A stretch of DNA of 64,000 nt. It comes from Sinohyriopsis cumingii (taxonomy: Eukaryota > Mollusca > Bivalvia > Unionida > Unionidae). The notes beneath the pieces were generated by a model that was not told the DNA's origin, made no database searches, and saw only the letters and a program-made list of their open reading frames with translations. Of this stretch, positions 41,671-51,041 are shown in pieces. The position numbers and the translations under genes are program-made. Position 1 is the first letter of the stretch; the number at the start of each line of letters is the position of its first letter. Location: assembly GCA_028554795.2 (NCBI GenBank), contig CM068832.1, forward strand, positions 87,440,011-87,504,010, given 5' to 3'.

Positions 41671-42157
41671 TTCCAATGAATAACGAACGAAATAGGTGTT
41701 TATGATAGTGTGTGTAACAAAGTTTCAACACAATCAGCTTCTCTTTCTGACAGCTTCATTTAGAAACTGATCACATCCCATTGTACTACTGCTTTCTTTA
41801 CCAATAGGTCATATATGCTGATATAGATAAAACTGTTGTAACATTAATTATAGTTTGGCTTCGAGGTTTCTTGTTACACCGACATCCGACTAAAAAGGCT
41901 TATTGTAGGTTGAAATAGATATCAGAACCGTAAAGCTCTCTTGATGGGCTAATTGGACAAAATACTTTTATGATAAATATTTTACACGCAGTACAAATGC
42001 TATTGCTGGCAATTATTCATATTATTTTTTTGTTGAAGTTTTTCATGTAATTATGTGTCAATATTAATCAACCAATAACTCAATAGGAATTGCTTTCCAT
42101 TTCAAGATTTCTTATGATTCTCCTTATAATACTTTTACGGAAAAGACTGAGACAGGG

Positions 42158-43346
42158 GTGAGTCTATTGAACAGGCAATTGTAACAATTTATATAAATTT
42201 AGAAGAATACGATTTTGGCATAGACGGTATATTTTACATATATTGCTTACGGTTTAATAGTTTTGATATATCAGCAAGTTAGCATATCACTTTGTTTCAG
42301 CGTGATTGGTATAAATAAATTTATGAAGTTCTGTTGCAAAATTACCATGATTGATTAGCAGCATTCTCGAACCGTCATTACTGTTACTATGAAAAATATC
42401 CCGAAAGTCCTTCCATTCGCCAGCCCAAGGCCAGTGGGAAAAACGCTCGACAGTCACCAAAACGCAGTGTAGTGGTTGGGCATGTCGGAATATGGCCACT
42501 ATACTCTCTATGGAGTTCTCCGAATGCCATCCTAAAAATGAAACTTGAGTACATTGGATCATATCCACGTGACAAGCTTGATTAAAATGTCAACCTATAA
42601 GGGTACATAAACGAATATCTCTTACTAAGAGAACGTCGGAAAATAGTGTCCTCGCACTGACATAAATTTATCTTACGACAGCATTCTTCCCAGTTAAAAG
42701 TGATCTAAGTATATGGTCACACAACATTCCAACTTTAATTACAGAAAGAAACACCTTTTCGTTCCGGTCAAGCTACCGTTTGAGGTTGGGATTTCAGTTT
42801 TAGCCATTTTTGATGCCACCATCTTGTTTATTACATAACTATAGATTAGAAGGTCCACATTCTTGACTCATTTTAATATATCCTAATACTGACGGGAGAA
42901 TAAAGAGGGAAAGGAACAGAGAGAAAATTAATGACACAAATAAAAAATGAAACGGCCGTAATGTGGAGAGACATGTCTGAAAAACGCATACAGGGGAATA
43001 TTTAATTCTAAATGTAATATCAAAATTCCAAAAAGGATTTAGTCAACGTCATCATATAATTTGTCTTTGTATGATATACCTCAATAGGTTCTTATCAAAT
43101 ATATGGCTCATATAATATGTATAACGGGAAAGCAACAGCAATGACATATAATGAACACGGTTCATAGGGTTATGTCCCTTATACCAGCCATTCGACAGTT
43201 ATGAATGCTATGCATACATGATAATAAGTGTTCCTTATCAACTGCACTTTATAGCTTGTCATTGATAGCATTAATCTGATAATTGTGCTACTAAAATGTT
43301 TATGAAGTAACCAAATCTGTTTAGACACCTAAAGGTTATTCCTACA
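42158..43346. other. Host DNA up to the element, no gene seen
   Basis: Non-coding host sequence between the last pseudogene remnant and the target-site duplication. No equivalent of receptor exon 8 was found. Confidence 0.5.
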
Positions 43347-43353
43347 GCTGATC
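43347..43353 (+). repeat. Target-site duplication, left copy
   Basis: GCTGATC directly precedes the left terminal inverted repeat and recurs directly after the right one at 58246-58252. Polinton integration usually duplicates 6 bp. The seventh matching base may be chance or a terminal element base. Confidence 0.8.
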
Positions 43354-43601
43354 AGCAGCAGGGAAGTTGTACAGACCTTCCGTTCCAGACCAAATAAACC
43401 TTCCTACGAGAACATTCTCCGTAGAAGCCTCAGAAAGCAGAAATAAAGCCTTCTACGGAAGCTAATTTTCGTGCATTTCAGACCAAGTGCATCAGGTGGT
43501 CGCGCCGGTGTGTTGGTAAATATAGCGTCCAGGACAGGAAAAATAAATTAAGAGAAATTTTTTTTGTGTTATTTTTTTTTTGTTGCATGGTTGGGCTGCT
43601 T
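43354..43601 (+). repeat. Left terminal inverted repeat
   Basis: Aligns with the reverse complement of 57997-58245 over nearly its whole length with scattered mismatches. Shared blocks include GGGAAGTTGTACAGACCTTC, GGTCGCGCCGGTGTGTT and TTGTTGCA...GGGCTGCTTT. It contains an inner hairpin (43417-43459) and ends 44 bp before the first gene. Confidence 0.92.
43417..43459. repeat. Inner hairpin of the left TIR
   Basis: CTCCGTAGAAG (43417-43427) faces CTTCTACGGA (43450-43459) across a 22-base loop. The right TIR has the same arrangement with perfect arms, although loop bases differ. Confidence 0.8.
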
Positions 43602-43645
43602 TGGCCAATTTTACGTCGCATTAAAATAATATACTTGAAAATAAT

Positions 43646-45133
43646 ATGAGTCGGAAAACTAGCACAGTTGGAGAGCCTCATTCTGCTAGATTAGCGCGAG
43701 AAGAATTAGCGGCACTAAAGAAATTTATCCCGGCAAAACAATTATTTAAGAAAAAAGTTCGAGAGCACGAAGACACACAATATGGAATTACCGAGATATC
43801 GTCGAAATGGCTAAAGCCAGTCACTGAAACAATCGAGCAAGCCGCATACGGTGACAAAAAAGACGATAAGGAACTTAGGAAGCGCGGAATTGTTCCCATG
43901 GTAAAAGACATTGAGGAACACACTCGAGTAGTGCCGGGTCAGCTTGAGCAAATTCACCAAGGACAAGAACAAGCACGAACACGGCAAACACAAGAACAAG
44001 TACGAGCACAAACAAAAAAGCTACAAGAACAATTGAGGCAAGCACAAACACGAGCACAAGTACGAGCACAAACACAAAGGCTAGAAGAACAATTGAAGCA
44101 AGCACAAGAACAAGCACAATTGCCTCAAGAACAGCCACAGCAAGAAGAAGAAGAAGAAGAAGAAGAAGAAGAAAAGGGCGATAGAGAACCTTGGGAAGTA
44201 ATAAAAGATAAGTTTACTGATGGTGGTTGGAATACAATGAAAAAACAATTCGAAATATCTGGTAATAATATTAGTGAACTTGGTGCATTTGCTGAAGATT
44301 CCTTTAACGTTAGATCAAAATTTTTAACGAAGGCTGGATTAAAAAAAATTAATTCGCGAGATCTTTGGTTCAGGAATATATACCGAGCTAGAGCTAATAT
44401 ATCCAGGATATCTCCTGGTGACCCGATTTTTTATCAATTTCGTAAATTTGCAGAAGATAGATTTTTGCATGATATGAGTCAACCTCGGGGGAAAGGAAAA
44501 CCTAAATCTTCGGTGACGCCTCAATCTTTAAAAACAGAGAAAATACCCCAAATAACATCCGCCGATACATCTCAGGTATTTTCCCCAATACAGAAAGGAA
44601 CCAATATCTCAGGAACTTTTCCTCACGAACATTTTGAAAAAAGTTCCATCGATTATTTCAACAAAGACGAGGATAATTTAATCAACATTGCCAGATTTGG
44701 CTTCGATGAAAGAGGCAAATACTTGAAATCTGGACGCGTTGATAAATTTACTAAAGGAAATTGGATCCCCGCGGTATATTTTGCTTCAAAGAAACAATCC
44801 GTCAATCTTGATGACCCGGGTTATCAAAATTTTATGGGAAAAATAATACAAAAAGAAGAAGAAGAAGAGGAAGATGTGGCGTCGGTGTGGTTTAGTGAGC
44901 CATCAACACCATCAACACCATCAGAACCAAAGACAGGAGAAGGATATACCGTTTGCCCTGACAGCGTCGTCAACGATGTGTCTCGCCTCGAAATATTAAT
45001 CGGAGGAAAACGAGCCGGAAATAACTCTCGTGAAATAATCAACGAGGCCTCAGATATTTGTCAGCGATTATTCCGCGGTGGCGTCATCGACTCCTACATT
45101 TACAAGGAGCTCATTGATGAACTCATCGATTAA
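43646..45133 (+). CDS. Unknown Gln/Glu-rich coiled-coil protein, first gene of virion block
   Basis: 495 residues, not recognised. Residues about 90-165 form a long Gln/Glu/Arg/Ala-rich coiled-coil segment with repeats of the type QAQTRAQVRAQTQRLEEQ, then an uninterrupted glutamate run. The rest is globular and charged, with a second acidic run near residue 408 and a C-terminal helical part. One potential adenain-type site (LIGGK) lies near the C-terminus. It is the first gene after the left TIR and reads toward the capsid genes, so a virion or assembly role is plausible but unproven. The start ATG follows an A/T-only leader (AAAATAAT). Confidence 0.75.
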   Translation: MSRKTSTVGEPHSARLAREELAALKKFIPAKQLFKKKVREHEDTQYGITEISSKWLKPVTETIEQAAYGDKKDDKELRKRGIVPMVKDIEEHTRVVPGQLEQIHQGQEQARTRQTQEQVRAQTKKLQEQLRQAQTRAQVRAQTQRLEEQLKQAQEQAQLPQEQPQQEEEEEEEEEEKGDREPWEVIKDKFTDGGWNTMKKQFEISGNNISELGAFAEDSFNVRSKFLTKAGLKKINSRDLWFRNIYRARANISRISPGDPIFYQFRKFAEDRFLHDMSQPRGKGKPKSSVTPQSLKTEKIPQITSADTSQVFSPIQKGTNISGTFPHEHFEKSSIDYFNKDEDNLINIARFGFDERGKYLKSGRVDKFTKGNWIPAVYFASKKQSVNLDDPGYQNFMGKIIQKEEEEEEDVASVWFSEPSTPSTPSEPKTGEGYTVCPDSVVNDVSRLEILIGGKRAGNNSREIINEASDICQRLFRGGVIDSYIYKELIDELID

Positions 45134-45153
45134 AACAACACAATTGAAATAAC

Positions 45154-45612
45154 ATGATTGTTCACAAACATCAGCGCAGACCTAGACAGGTCCGCATAGT
45201 TAATTCTCGATTGCCTGTATACAAATACATTCACGGCAATGGACTCGGCGACATCGTTAAAAGCCTCGTTACGCGGGTAGTCCCTAAAATAGGACCCGCA
45301 GCTAAGCAAATCGCATCAAAGGCAATAGGAAAGATTGGCGAGACTGTCATCTCTGGTATCGGCAATTTGGCCAGCAAAGGCTTCGATTTTATCAGAGGTA
45401 GAATATCAAATTTAACACGTAAAAAGCAGCCCGTCAAATTACCTAGTACCAGTGAAATGCCCCCCGAAGTCAGTAAAGCCATAAACGACGCAGCAAATAA
45501 AAAAATAAATGATCTAGCGCAGGAAGTTGCTAACACAAATCTTGCAAAGGAAGTAGCAAGGAAAGTCGCAAATACAAGCTTTATTTCAGGCAGCGGTCTT
45601 CGTTTTAGATGA
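45154..45612 (+). CDS. pVI/pX-like minor virion protein with adenain-type sites
   Basis: 152 residues, basic and helical. The N-terminus is Arg-rich (HKHQRRPRQVR), followed by IHGNG at 26-30 and an amphipathic/hydrophobic helical region (LGDIVKSLVTRVVPKIG onward). Near the C-terminus lies ISGSG at 144-148. Both motifs fit the adenovirus-type protease consensus (M/I/L)-X-G-X-G, suggesting processing by the protease encoded two genes downstream. By analogy with adenovirus pVI/pX it may be a membrane-lytic or DNA-condensing internal protein (inference). It starts 20 bp after the preceding stop and ends 15 bp before the capsid gene. Confidence 0.7.
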   Translation: MIVHKHQRRPRQVRIVNSRLPVYKYIHGNGLGDIVKSLVTRVVPKIGPAAKQIASKAIGKIGETVISGIGNLASKGFDFIRGRISNLTRKKQPVKLPSTSEMPPEVSKAINDAANKKINDLAQEVANTNLAKEVARKVANTSFISGSGLRFR

Positions 45613-45627
45613 AATTCTTATTAATAA

Positions 45628-47007
45628 ATGTTCGCACAAGTGTCAAACGAAGTGTTCGACATGGACGAGCCTGTAGGTAGAGACACATCCGTGCGAGATT
45701 TCCAGTATTTTTCGTACGACACAGTAACATCAAATTCGATTGGTCGCATTGAAATTCAAGTTCACGATACAACGAGATATTTTCTTCCATCTGAGGCGTA
45801 CATCGAATTTGTTGGTAAAATTAAGAAGACGGACAATACTGATTATGACGCTAATTTTAAAATCGGATTAGTCAACAACGGCATCATGGCTTTATTCAAG
45901 AGTGCCACTTACATGATCGATGGAAGAGAAATCGAGTCGATTACAAACAACGTTGATATAGCAACGACGATTATAGGCCTAGCTAGATACTCGGATGATT
46001 TTACTAGATCGGCTGGTCCTAGTATGATGTTTGCCAAGGATAACTCTGATCACGCTGATAATGTCCCGCATAACATCGGTGTGCCGAGAAATGCCGCTAA
46101 TAATGCTGACGCCACAAACGTTGGTGTAATGCTCGGCGCTAATAACAATTACAACCTCGGATTTGCCACGCGAAGACTTATGTTAATTGGCGATGAGCTA
46201 AATTTCTCCTGTGCAATTCCGCTATCTCACATTTTTGGATTTTGTAGACACTTCAGGAAAGTTATTTACGGAGCAAAACACACGATTAACTTTGTTCGAG
46301 ATGAAGATGGTAATAACAGAGCCGTCTGGAGAGAGGCGGGTGTTGCAGCTGATCAAGGTAAAGTATTACTAACTAAATTTACCTTGTGGATGCCAGCGAT
46401 CGTTCCGTCGATGCTTGAGGAGAAAAAATTATTATCATTTATGAATCAAGGTGGTAAGTCTGTTATGTCCTGGCTGACAACCATGACCGACTCTATCGAT
46501 GTTAATATTAACGGAATATTTACCTGGCGAATTGCGTCACAGCAAGGTGTCTCGGCACCTAGACATATCTTCGTGGTTCTTCAAAACGCAAATAGATATG
46601 ATCAAACTCACAGTCACATGATATTCGACAAATTCGCAGCAACAAACGTATCACTGAGAATAAACGGCCAACAAGAACCATCCGAGGAAATATCGATTGA
46701 TTTTGCCAACTATTCGACGGCCCGCGCGTATCATCGCTTGCTAAGTTTCATGGGTCGCGATCAAAATATCGATACAGGATTGCAAATATCACAGTTAGAT
46801 TTCAATAAACTTTATCCTATCTATTACTTTTCCCTGGAACATCTCGATTTGGTAAAACAATCCGTTGTCGATATTCATTTCAAAGCCAGAATTAACACAG
46901 CCGGAGCAGCAAGGGCAATCGCGGTGATTCTCAGTGATAGGACAATGATATTGGAAGGAATCAGCGGCAGAATGAGAGTCATCGACGCTCCTGTCGAGAA
47001 AATGTAA
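45628..47007 (+). CDS. Major capsid protein, double jelly-roll
   Basis: 459 residues, close to the usual size of Polinton/adintovirus major capsid (hexon-like) proteins. The first third contains GIMALFKSATYMIDGREIES, a hallmark of this capsid family. The middle has LSHIFGFCRHFRKVIYG and the C-terminal half contains several beta-rich segments. It would form the pseudo-hexameric trimers of the capsid shell. The gene is intact, sits centrally in the virion block and begins after an AT-rich leader (TTATTAATAA). Identification rests on recognised family motifs and context, not on a computed alignment. Confidence 0.88.
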   Translation: MFAQVSNEVFDMDEPVGRDTSVRDFQYFSYDTVTSNSIGRIEIQVHDTTRYFLPSEAYIEFVGKIKKTDNTDYDANFKIGLVNNGIMALFKSATYMIDGREIESITNNVDIATTIIGLARYSDDFTRSAGPSMMFAKDNSDHADNVPHNIGVPRNAANNADATNVGVMLGANNNYNLGFATRRLMLIGDELNFSCAIPLSHIFGFCRHFRKVIYGAKHTINFVRDEDGNNRAVWREAGVAADQGKVLLTKFTLWMPAIVPSMLEEKKLLSFMNQGGKSVMSWLTTMTDSIDVNINGIFTWRIASQQGVSAPRHIFVVLQNANRYDQTHSHMIFDKFAATNVSLRINGQQEPSEEISIDFANYSTARAYHRLLSFMGRDQNIDTGLQISQLDFNKLYPIYYFSLEHLDLVKQSVVDIHFKARINTAGAARAIAVILSDRTMILEGISGRMRVIDAPVEKM

Positions 47008-47047
47008 CAAAATCTGATTTCTAAATTTAGATTAAACGATTATTAAT

Positions 47048-47506
47048 ATGCCATACGAACACGTCAGCGTAACTCTGACCCCGGGTCAGATGAAAAAGCT
47101 CCAATCAGCGATATCAAAGCGATGCGGTTTGAAATTAACCTTGAAAAACGATCAAATTCAGGGCGGTCCTAGCAAACTATCGCTAACTAAAAATCAACGT
47201 GAACGTTTCACCAAAGCCAAATCAGCGAATTCCGGCGTTCATGTGAATCTTAGTATAGGTGCCATCAGAGACACGGTCAAAACGGGCGGAATTTTCCCTT
47301 TCCTAGCTGCTATTCCTGGATTATTATCCGGGGCTCTTCCGGCAATTGCAAAAGCGATAGGATTAGGTGCGGCCGGAGTTGTAGGCGACAAACTGGTACA
47401 CAAAGTAATGGGAGGGCGATACGGTAAAAAAAAGGGAAGCAACCTCTATCTAAGACGCCCCCCGTACGGATCCGGCCTAAGATTAGCACGGCCTATTCAA
47501 ATTTAG
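47048..47506 (+). CDS. Core/minor capsid protein with GSGL tail
   Basis: 152 residues. The N-terminal half is a small domain starting with HVSVTLTPGQMKKLQSA, contains IQGGP (fits the adenain type (M/I/L)-X-G-G-X) and then KLSLTKNQRERFTKAKSANS. A hydrophobic Gly/Ala-rich middle (PFLAAIPGLLSGALPAIAKA) is followed by a basic tail with GRYGKKKGSNLYLRRPPYGS. Equivalents in related elements are internal virion proteins and are often fused to the protease that follows. Here the protease frame is offset by one base (see the protease entry and findings). Confidence 0.75.
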   Translation: MPYEHVSVTLTPGQMKKLQSAISKRCGLKLTLKNDQIQGGPSKLSLTKNQRERFTKAKSANSGVHVNLSIGAIRDTVKTGGIFPFLAAIPGLLSGALPAIAKAIGLGAAGVVGDKLVHKVMGGRYGKKKGSNLYLRRPPYGSGLRLARPIQI

Positions 47507-47559
47507 ATTTATTCAACGAAGCAAAAAATAAAAAAATAAAATTTTTCAGAGGCGTATTT

Positions 47560-47898
47560 ATGCGGGATCAACTACCAGAAAAACCAAATTCCACCGAGAC
47601 GGGAATAATAAATCTCGATTCAAATACTGGCCCTGGCACACACTGGGTCGCCTACGCGATTAATCCTCGTGAAGTTGTTTATTTTGACTCGTATGGACTA
47701 GCTCCACCAAAAGAATTTATCGATTACGTGTCAAAGTTAAATATTCCGATTTGGTATTCGACACTTCCAACGCAGACGTTAATGGATCCACCGATATGCG
47801 GTCCTGAATCAATTAACGTTCTCGACGCAATTTCAAAATCATCCGGTCCGTATCATAAAATTGTATTTGAATATGCCATAGATAAATATCATGGTTGA
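47560..47898 (+). CDS. Adenain-like cysteine protease
   Basis: From the first ATG, 112 residues with the adenain catalytic set: His28 (GTHWVAY), Asp43 (YFDSYG), Gln72 (PTQTL) and Cys80 (PPICGPE). It should mature virion proteins, whose candidate sites are noted in neighbouring genes. The reading frame stays open upstream to 47428, and residues just before the ATG (FFRGVF) look like part of the same domain, so the ATG is probably not the true N-terminus. The upstream part overlaps the core gene in another frame. Possible explanations are a -1 frameshift fusion with the core protein, or a lost base. It overlaps the fibre-like gene start by 8 bases. Confidence 0.88.
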   Translation: MRDQLPEKPNSTETGIINLDSNTGPGTHWVAYAINPREVVYFDSYGLAPPKEFIDYVSKLNIPIWYSTLPTQTLMDPPICGPESINVLDAISKSSGPYHKIVFEYAIDKYHG

Positions 47899-48951
47899 TA
47901 TTTACGGTAGATTTATCTACAGGAAGAAGGAAGCAGAAGTGACTGACGTCGATCTATCAAAATTCGCAACCAGGGATGATATTAACAATCTTCTATCGCT
48001 GTCAGAAGTGGAACCTGGCGAAGATGCTATTTTTCAGAGCCGCGATCTTAAAAAACTCGACGATACTTTGACTAAATTTAGCAAAAAAATCGAGGAAGAT
48101 ATAAAAACATCTGTCGATATCTCCACCACCGCAAACGAACTAGCAAAGAAAAAAGTCGACCAAGCATCGCACAATGATCTCAACGAGAGAGTAAGAAAAA
48201 TCAACGAGGATATTACTAATATTCTCGCCGATATTACCGAAATAAATATCGTAATGAGTCAGAAAAGCGATAAAACATCACACGACGATCTCAGCGAGAA
48301 AACGAAAAAATCAACGAGGATATTACTAAAATTAGCGATGAAATTTCCAAGATACACCAAATCACAAATGAAAAAGTCGATAAGACATTACACGGCGATC
48401 TCAGCGAAAGTGTGAGAAAAATCAACGAGGATATTACCAAAATCAACGATGAAATTTCCAAGACGCGTGATTTGGCGCCTCAGAAGGTTGATGTATCGTC
48501 GTATGACGGAGAAATTCGAGATTTGAACGCGAAACTTCTCGACGCAACTACAAAAATTAGCGATATTAACATAAAAATATCGTCAATGAATCTTGGAATA
48601 TTAGCGCGTATTTCGATACCAGCGGAAGTAGAAACAGAAAATATTCCTTGTCATGTACCATTTGTGGTAAAAATACAGGATCTTACTTGGACACCTGAGA
48701 ATAACACATTTAGCTTTACCTCGCCAATTACTGGCGTATATCGAGTATATATTATCTCCTTGATGACAAAATTCAATGTAACAATAGACGATGGTTATGA
48801 TTTTCGTGAATATTATCCTGGGTTTTTTGTTATGACTATATTTAAAAATATAACGAAAACTTTTAGGCTAGAACCACCAACTAGAACCGTGATGATGGCC
48901 TATTGTCAAGTAATTTTCGAATATTTATCCGGAATACACGCAATTGGTTAG
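47891..48951 (+). CDS. Fibre-like protein, coiled-coil shaft and beta-rich head, frame-broken
   Basis: Read as two pieces, 47891-48415 and 48412-48951, in different frames. The N-terminus begins MVDIYGRFIYRKKEAEV and is likely the capsid anchor. A helical heptad-like shaft holds three copies of a 37-residue (111-bp) repeat containing VRKINEDIT. The second copy is 110 bp long, one base short, and this is where the frame changes (near 48302-48310, beside an A6 run). The C-terminal ~120 residues are beta-rich (FSFTSPITGVYRVYI) and may form a trimeric receptor-binding head like other viral fibres (inference). It sits between the protease and membrane-protein genes. Confidence 0.65.
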
Positions 48952-48967
48952 ATAACCTAACTAATAA

Positions 48968-49497
48968 ATGACTGCATCGGATTACCGATACAATCAGGCG
49001 CGTTTATGGCAGGATTCGTTAAAAAAGCTACTCGACGAGTACCAGATAAAAATAAAAAAATATCAACGCAGATTAATTGCCATCGATGTTGCTGTGTACG
49101 CGGTAAGTGCAGTAATCGCCGGTGCAGGTATAATCTTATCCGCGGTAACAACAATCGCGCCAATCGTAGCAACGATAATAATTCATCGACAACAACAATC
49201 GCTGGTGTTCTCAATATCATCGCAAAAAAAATATCCTCATGCACAAATGAAAAATTGTCCCTGTACACGAGTAAACTATCCCAGGTCAACGAGGCGTATT
49301 CGAAATTATCATCGTTGCTTTCTGAGAGTCTCAACGACGGCGTTATATCCGATATGGAATTTTCAGCGATGGTAAATATCTACTCTGAGATTGAACAAAT
49401 GAATATCAATAATGTCGGAACTAACTCAAATCGTGACAAACACGACACCGCCGATAACAACGCTGATATCGGCAAGCTCAACCAGGCCAGAATTTAG
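48968..49497 (+). CDS. Small membrane-associated virion protein, frame-broken
   Basis: The first part is read from the ATG at 48968: a charged N-terminus (residues 1-38) followed by a long hydrophobic stretch, about 41-72 (VYAVSAVIAGAGIILSAV). The second half continues in the frame read by the 49006-49497 open stretch, with GVLNIIAKKISSCTNEKL and later SESLNDGVISDMEF. The two halves together match the layout of a protein commonly found beside the penton gene in Polintons. The frame change lies about 49165-49190 and is not at a clear homopolymer. The last 86 bases overlap the start of the penton gene. Confidence 0.6.
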
Positions 49498-50965
49498 CAT
49501 CAATTTCGCGACGCCAATTAGCGTCAAGGAAATTGCGCTGTCACAGTTACGCGTCTATAACAGCTGGCCCAATGTTAGGTCGAAATCATTCGGTAGATTA
49601 TCATCGAATAATTCGCTTGTTTTTGCCAACAAAAAAAAACCTGATGGAATAACCCCCGATTGGATCGTCGTTGGCATACCAACAGGCAGTTACGAAATTG
49701 AGCAACTAGATAAGGAACTTACCAGTAGAATATCGAATATAACTGGCGATGCTACTCCAGGAATAAAAATATGCTCGCACGATCCAACGCTGTCGTCGAT
49801 AATCGAAGTAAAATCGCCATATATCGTCGATATTTACCAGTCATCGATTAGGACAGTTCTAGGTTGGCCCGAAATCGCACCTCTGGCAAAACCAGAAAAA
49901 TCTGATTTTATTATTCCAGGTTGGCACGAAGAAGCTCCTCCAGAGCAACCGGAACCAAAAAAATCAGATTTTACCACCGACGAAGGATGGTACGGAGATA
50001 TCAAACACAAGCCTCTGATCCACAGCGCCATCAACCTCATGAATAACCACAAATTTGACCTGGTGGTGTTCGCTTTTACTTTTAGGGACGAAAGAATTCT
50101 CTCGTGGTTGCCTCTTCCCAAAATTCCCCCCGGCGTGAAAATCTTCGACGCTACCAACATTAACAGGACAATATTCCCCATAGACGGTATCTTGGTAAGA
50201 AAAACCCTCGACGAATTTATTCAAGAACATAAATTACAATTAAATTTATTGCGGGAATCCTTTCATGAATGCATCTTAAATAAATCAGGTTCATGTAGCG
50301 AAATTATCGAACGCGTGAAGATTTTAAATCAACTCGCGAATGATGTTGAATATTATCATGGTATGTTCATTCGGGCGATAATCGACGATATATCAATTGC
50401 CGATTATGTTCTTCCTATTAGCAAATTCGAGTTGATCAGAAATTCAGGAGAAAAACAAAAATTCATGAGAGTATTTGGATTAACCGAGGAAACGCTACCA
50501 AATTTCAAATTTCCCGATTATGATGTTGATAAAATGAGAAAATCCGTCGTTGATACCATCGATGATTTATTTCCGAAATTACATGCCGCGTGGACTAAAA
50601 AAATACAATCAGAATCGATTCTCAAACATAATAATGATCCTGCCGGGCAAGGGCGGCATATCTCGCCAGGTATCGTTAACATAACGGAAGTTATCGCGAT
50701 TTATCTTCACGCGGATGTTGTTGAAAACAGCTACAACGTGGATTCGTCTGTGTCAGAGCAGGCACAGCAGGGATTTATCTTATATTCGTTTTCACCTAGC
50801 GCATCTCCAGGATATTTGATAATAAAAGAGCCAGTAAATCCATTTTACCTGCGATGTCATAATCGATTATTATCGAAGATAAATTTCAAACTGACGGATC
50901 AAAATGGACATTTGCTTGATATACGCGGGGAAACGCTGAGTATCAATTTGTTGGTAAGATCGTAA
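49412..50965 (+). CDS. Penton-like minor capsid protein with large central insertion
   Basis: 517 residues. The N-terminal ~150 residues (SINFATPISVKEIALSQLRV, GIPTGSYEIEQLDKEL) and the C-terminal ~100 (NITEVIAIYLHADVVENSY, then KINFKLTDQNGHLLDIRGE) carry the pattern of Polinton penton/minor capsid jelly-roll proteins. Between about 150 and 413 lies an extra ~260-residue block without family resemblance that I can see. It includes a duplicated KSDF...GW segment, SWLPLPKIPPGVKIFD and a helical part with two cysteines. The protein would form the pentameric vertices, and the insertion could project outward. The gene is intact. Confidence 0.75.
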   Translation: MSELTQIVTNTTPPITTLISASSTRPEFSINFATPISVKEIALSQLRVYNSWPNVRSKSFGRLSSNNSLVFANKKKPDGITPDWIVVGIPTGSYEIEQLDKELTSRISNITGDATPGIKICSHDPTLSSIIEVKSPYIVDIYQSSIRTVLGWPEIAPLAKPEKSDFIIPGWHEEAPPEQPEPKKSDFTTDEGWYGDIKHKPLIHSAINLMNNHKFDLVVFAFTFRDERILSWLPLPKIPPGVKIFDATNINRTIFPIDGILVRKTLDEFIQEHKLQLNLLRESFHECILNKSGSCSEIIERVKILNQLANDVEYYHGMFIRAIIDDISIADYVLPISKFELIRNSGEKQKFMRVFGLTEETLPNFKFPDYDVDKMRKSVVDTIDDLFPKLHAAWTKKIQSESILKHNNDPAGQGRHISPGIVNITEVIAIYLHADVVENSYNVDSSVSEQAQQGFILYSFSPSASPGYLIIKEPVNPFYLRCHNRLLSKINFKLTDQNGHLLDIRGETLSINLLVRS

Positions 50966-51041
50966 TCTTTCCACCAAAGAAAAATGGCCAAAAAAATAAA
51001 TAAAAACCAGCAGATTTTTCAAAATTAGTAGATTTTTTTAG

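Larger units (their letters stand above)
36862..42157 (+). pseudogene. Decayed paralogue of the lectin-like receptor
   Basis: Remnants appear in the same order as the intact gene. 36862-36960 matches exon 3 (QYWHKACKEIYGMI against HYWHKACNETYSII) and its following intron is also similar. 37897-37999 matches exon 5 (CGILQNRVLS) but is out of phase and ends in a stop. 41078-41374 matches the stalk exon 6. About 42097-42157 matches the transmembrane exon 7 (ILLRKRLRQG plus GTGAGT donor) but lacks the first part of the helix. No exon 1, 2, 4 or 8 equivalents were found. The stalk exon is still open and phase-correct, so the copy may be young or partly used. Confidence 0.65.

Noticed and set aside
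43678-44138. Hydrophobic minus-strand frames rich in Val/Leu opposite the coiled-coil gene
   Set aside because: Produced by the antisense of the Gln/Ala/Glu-rich repeats; not genes.
49834-50230. Minus-strand open frames inside the penton gene
   Set aside because: Antisense shadows of a coding region with no domain resemblance.
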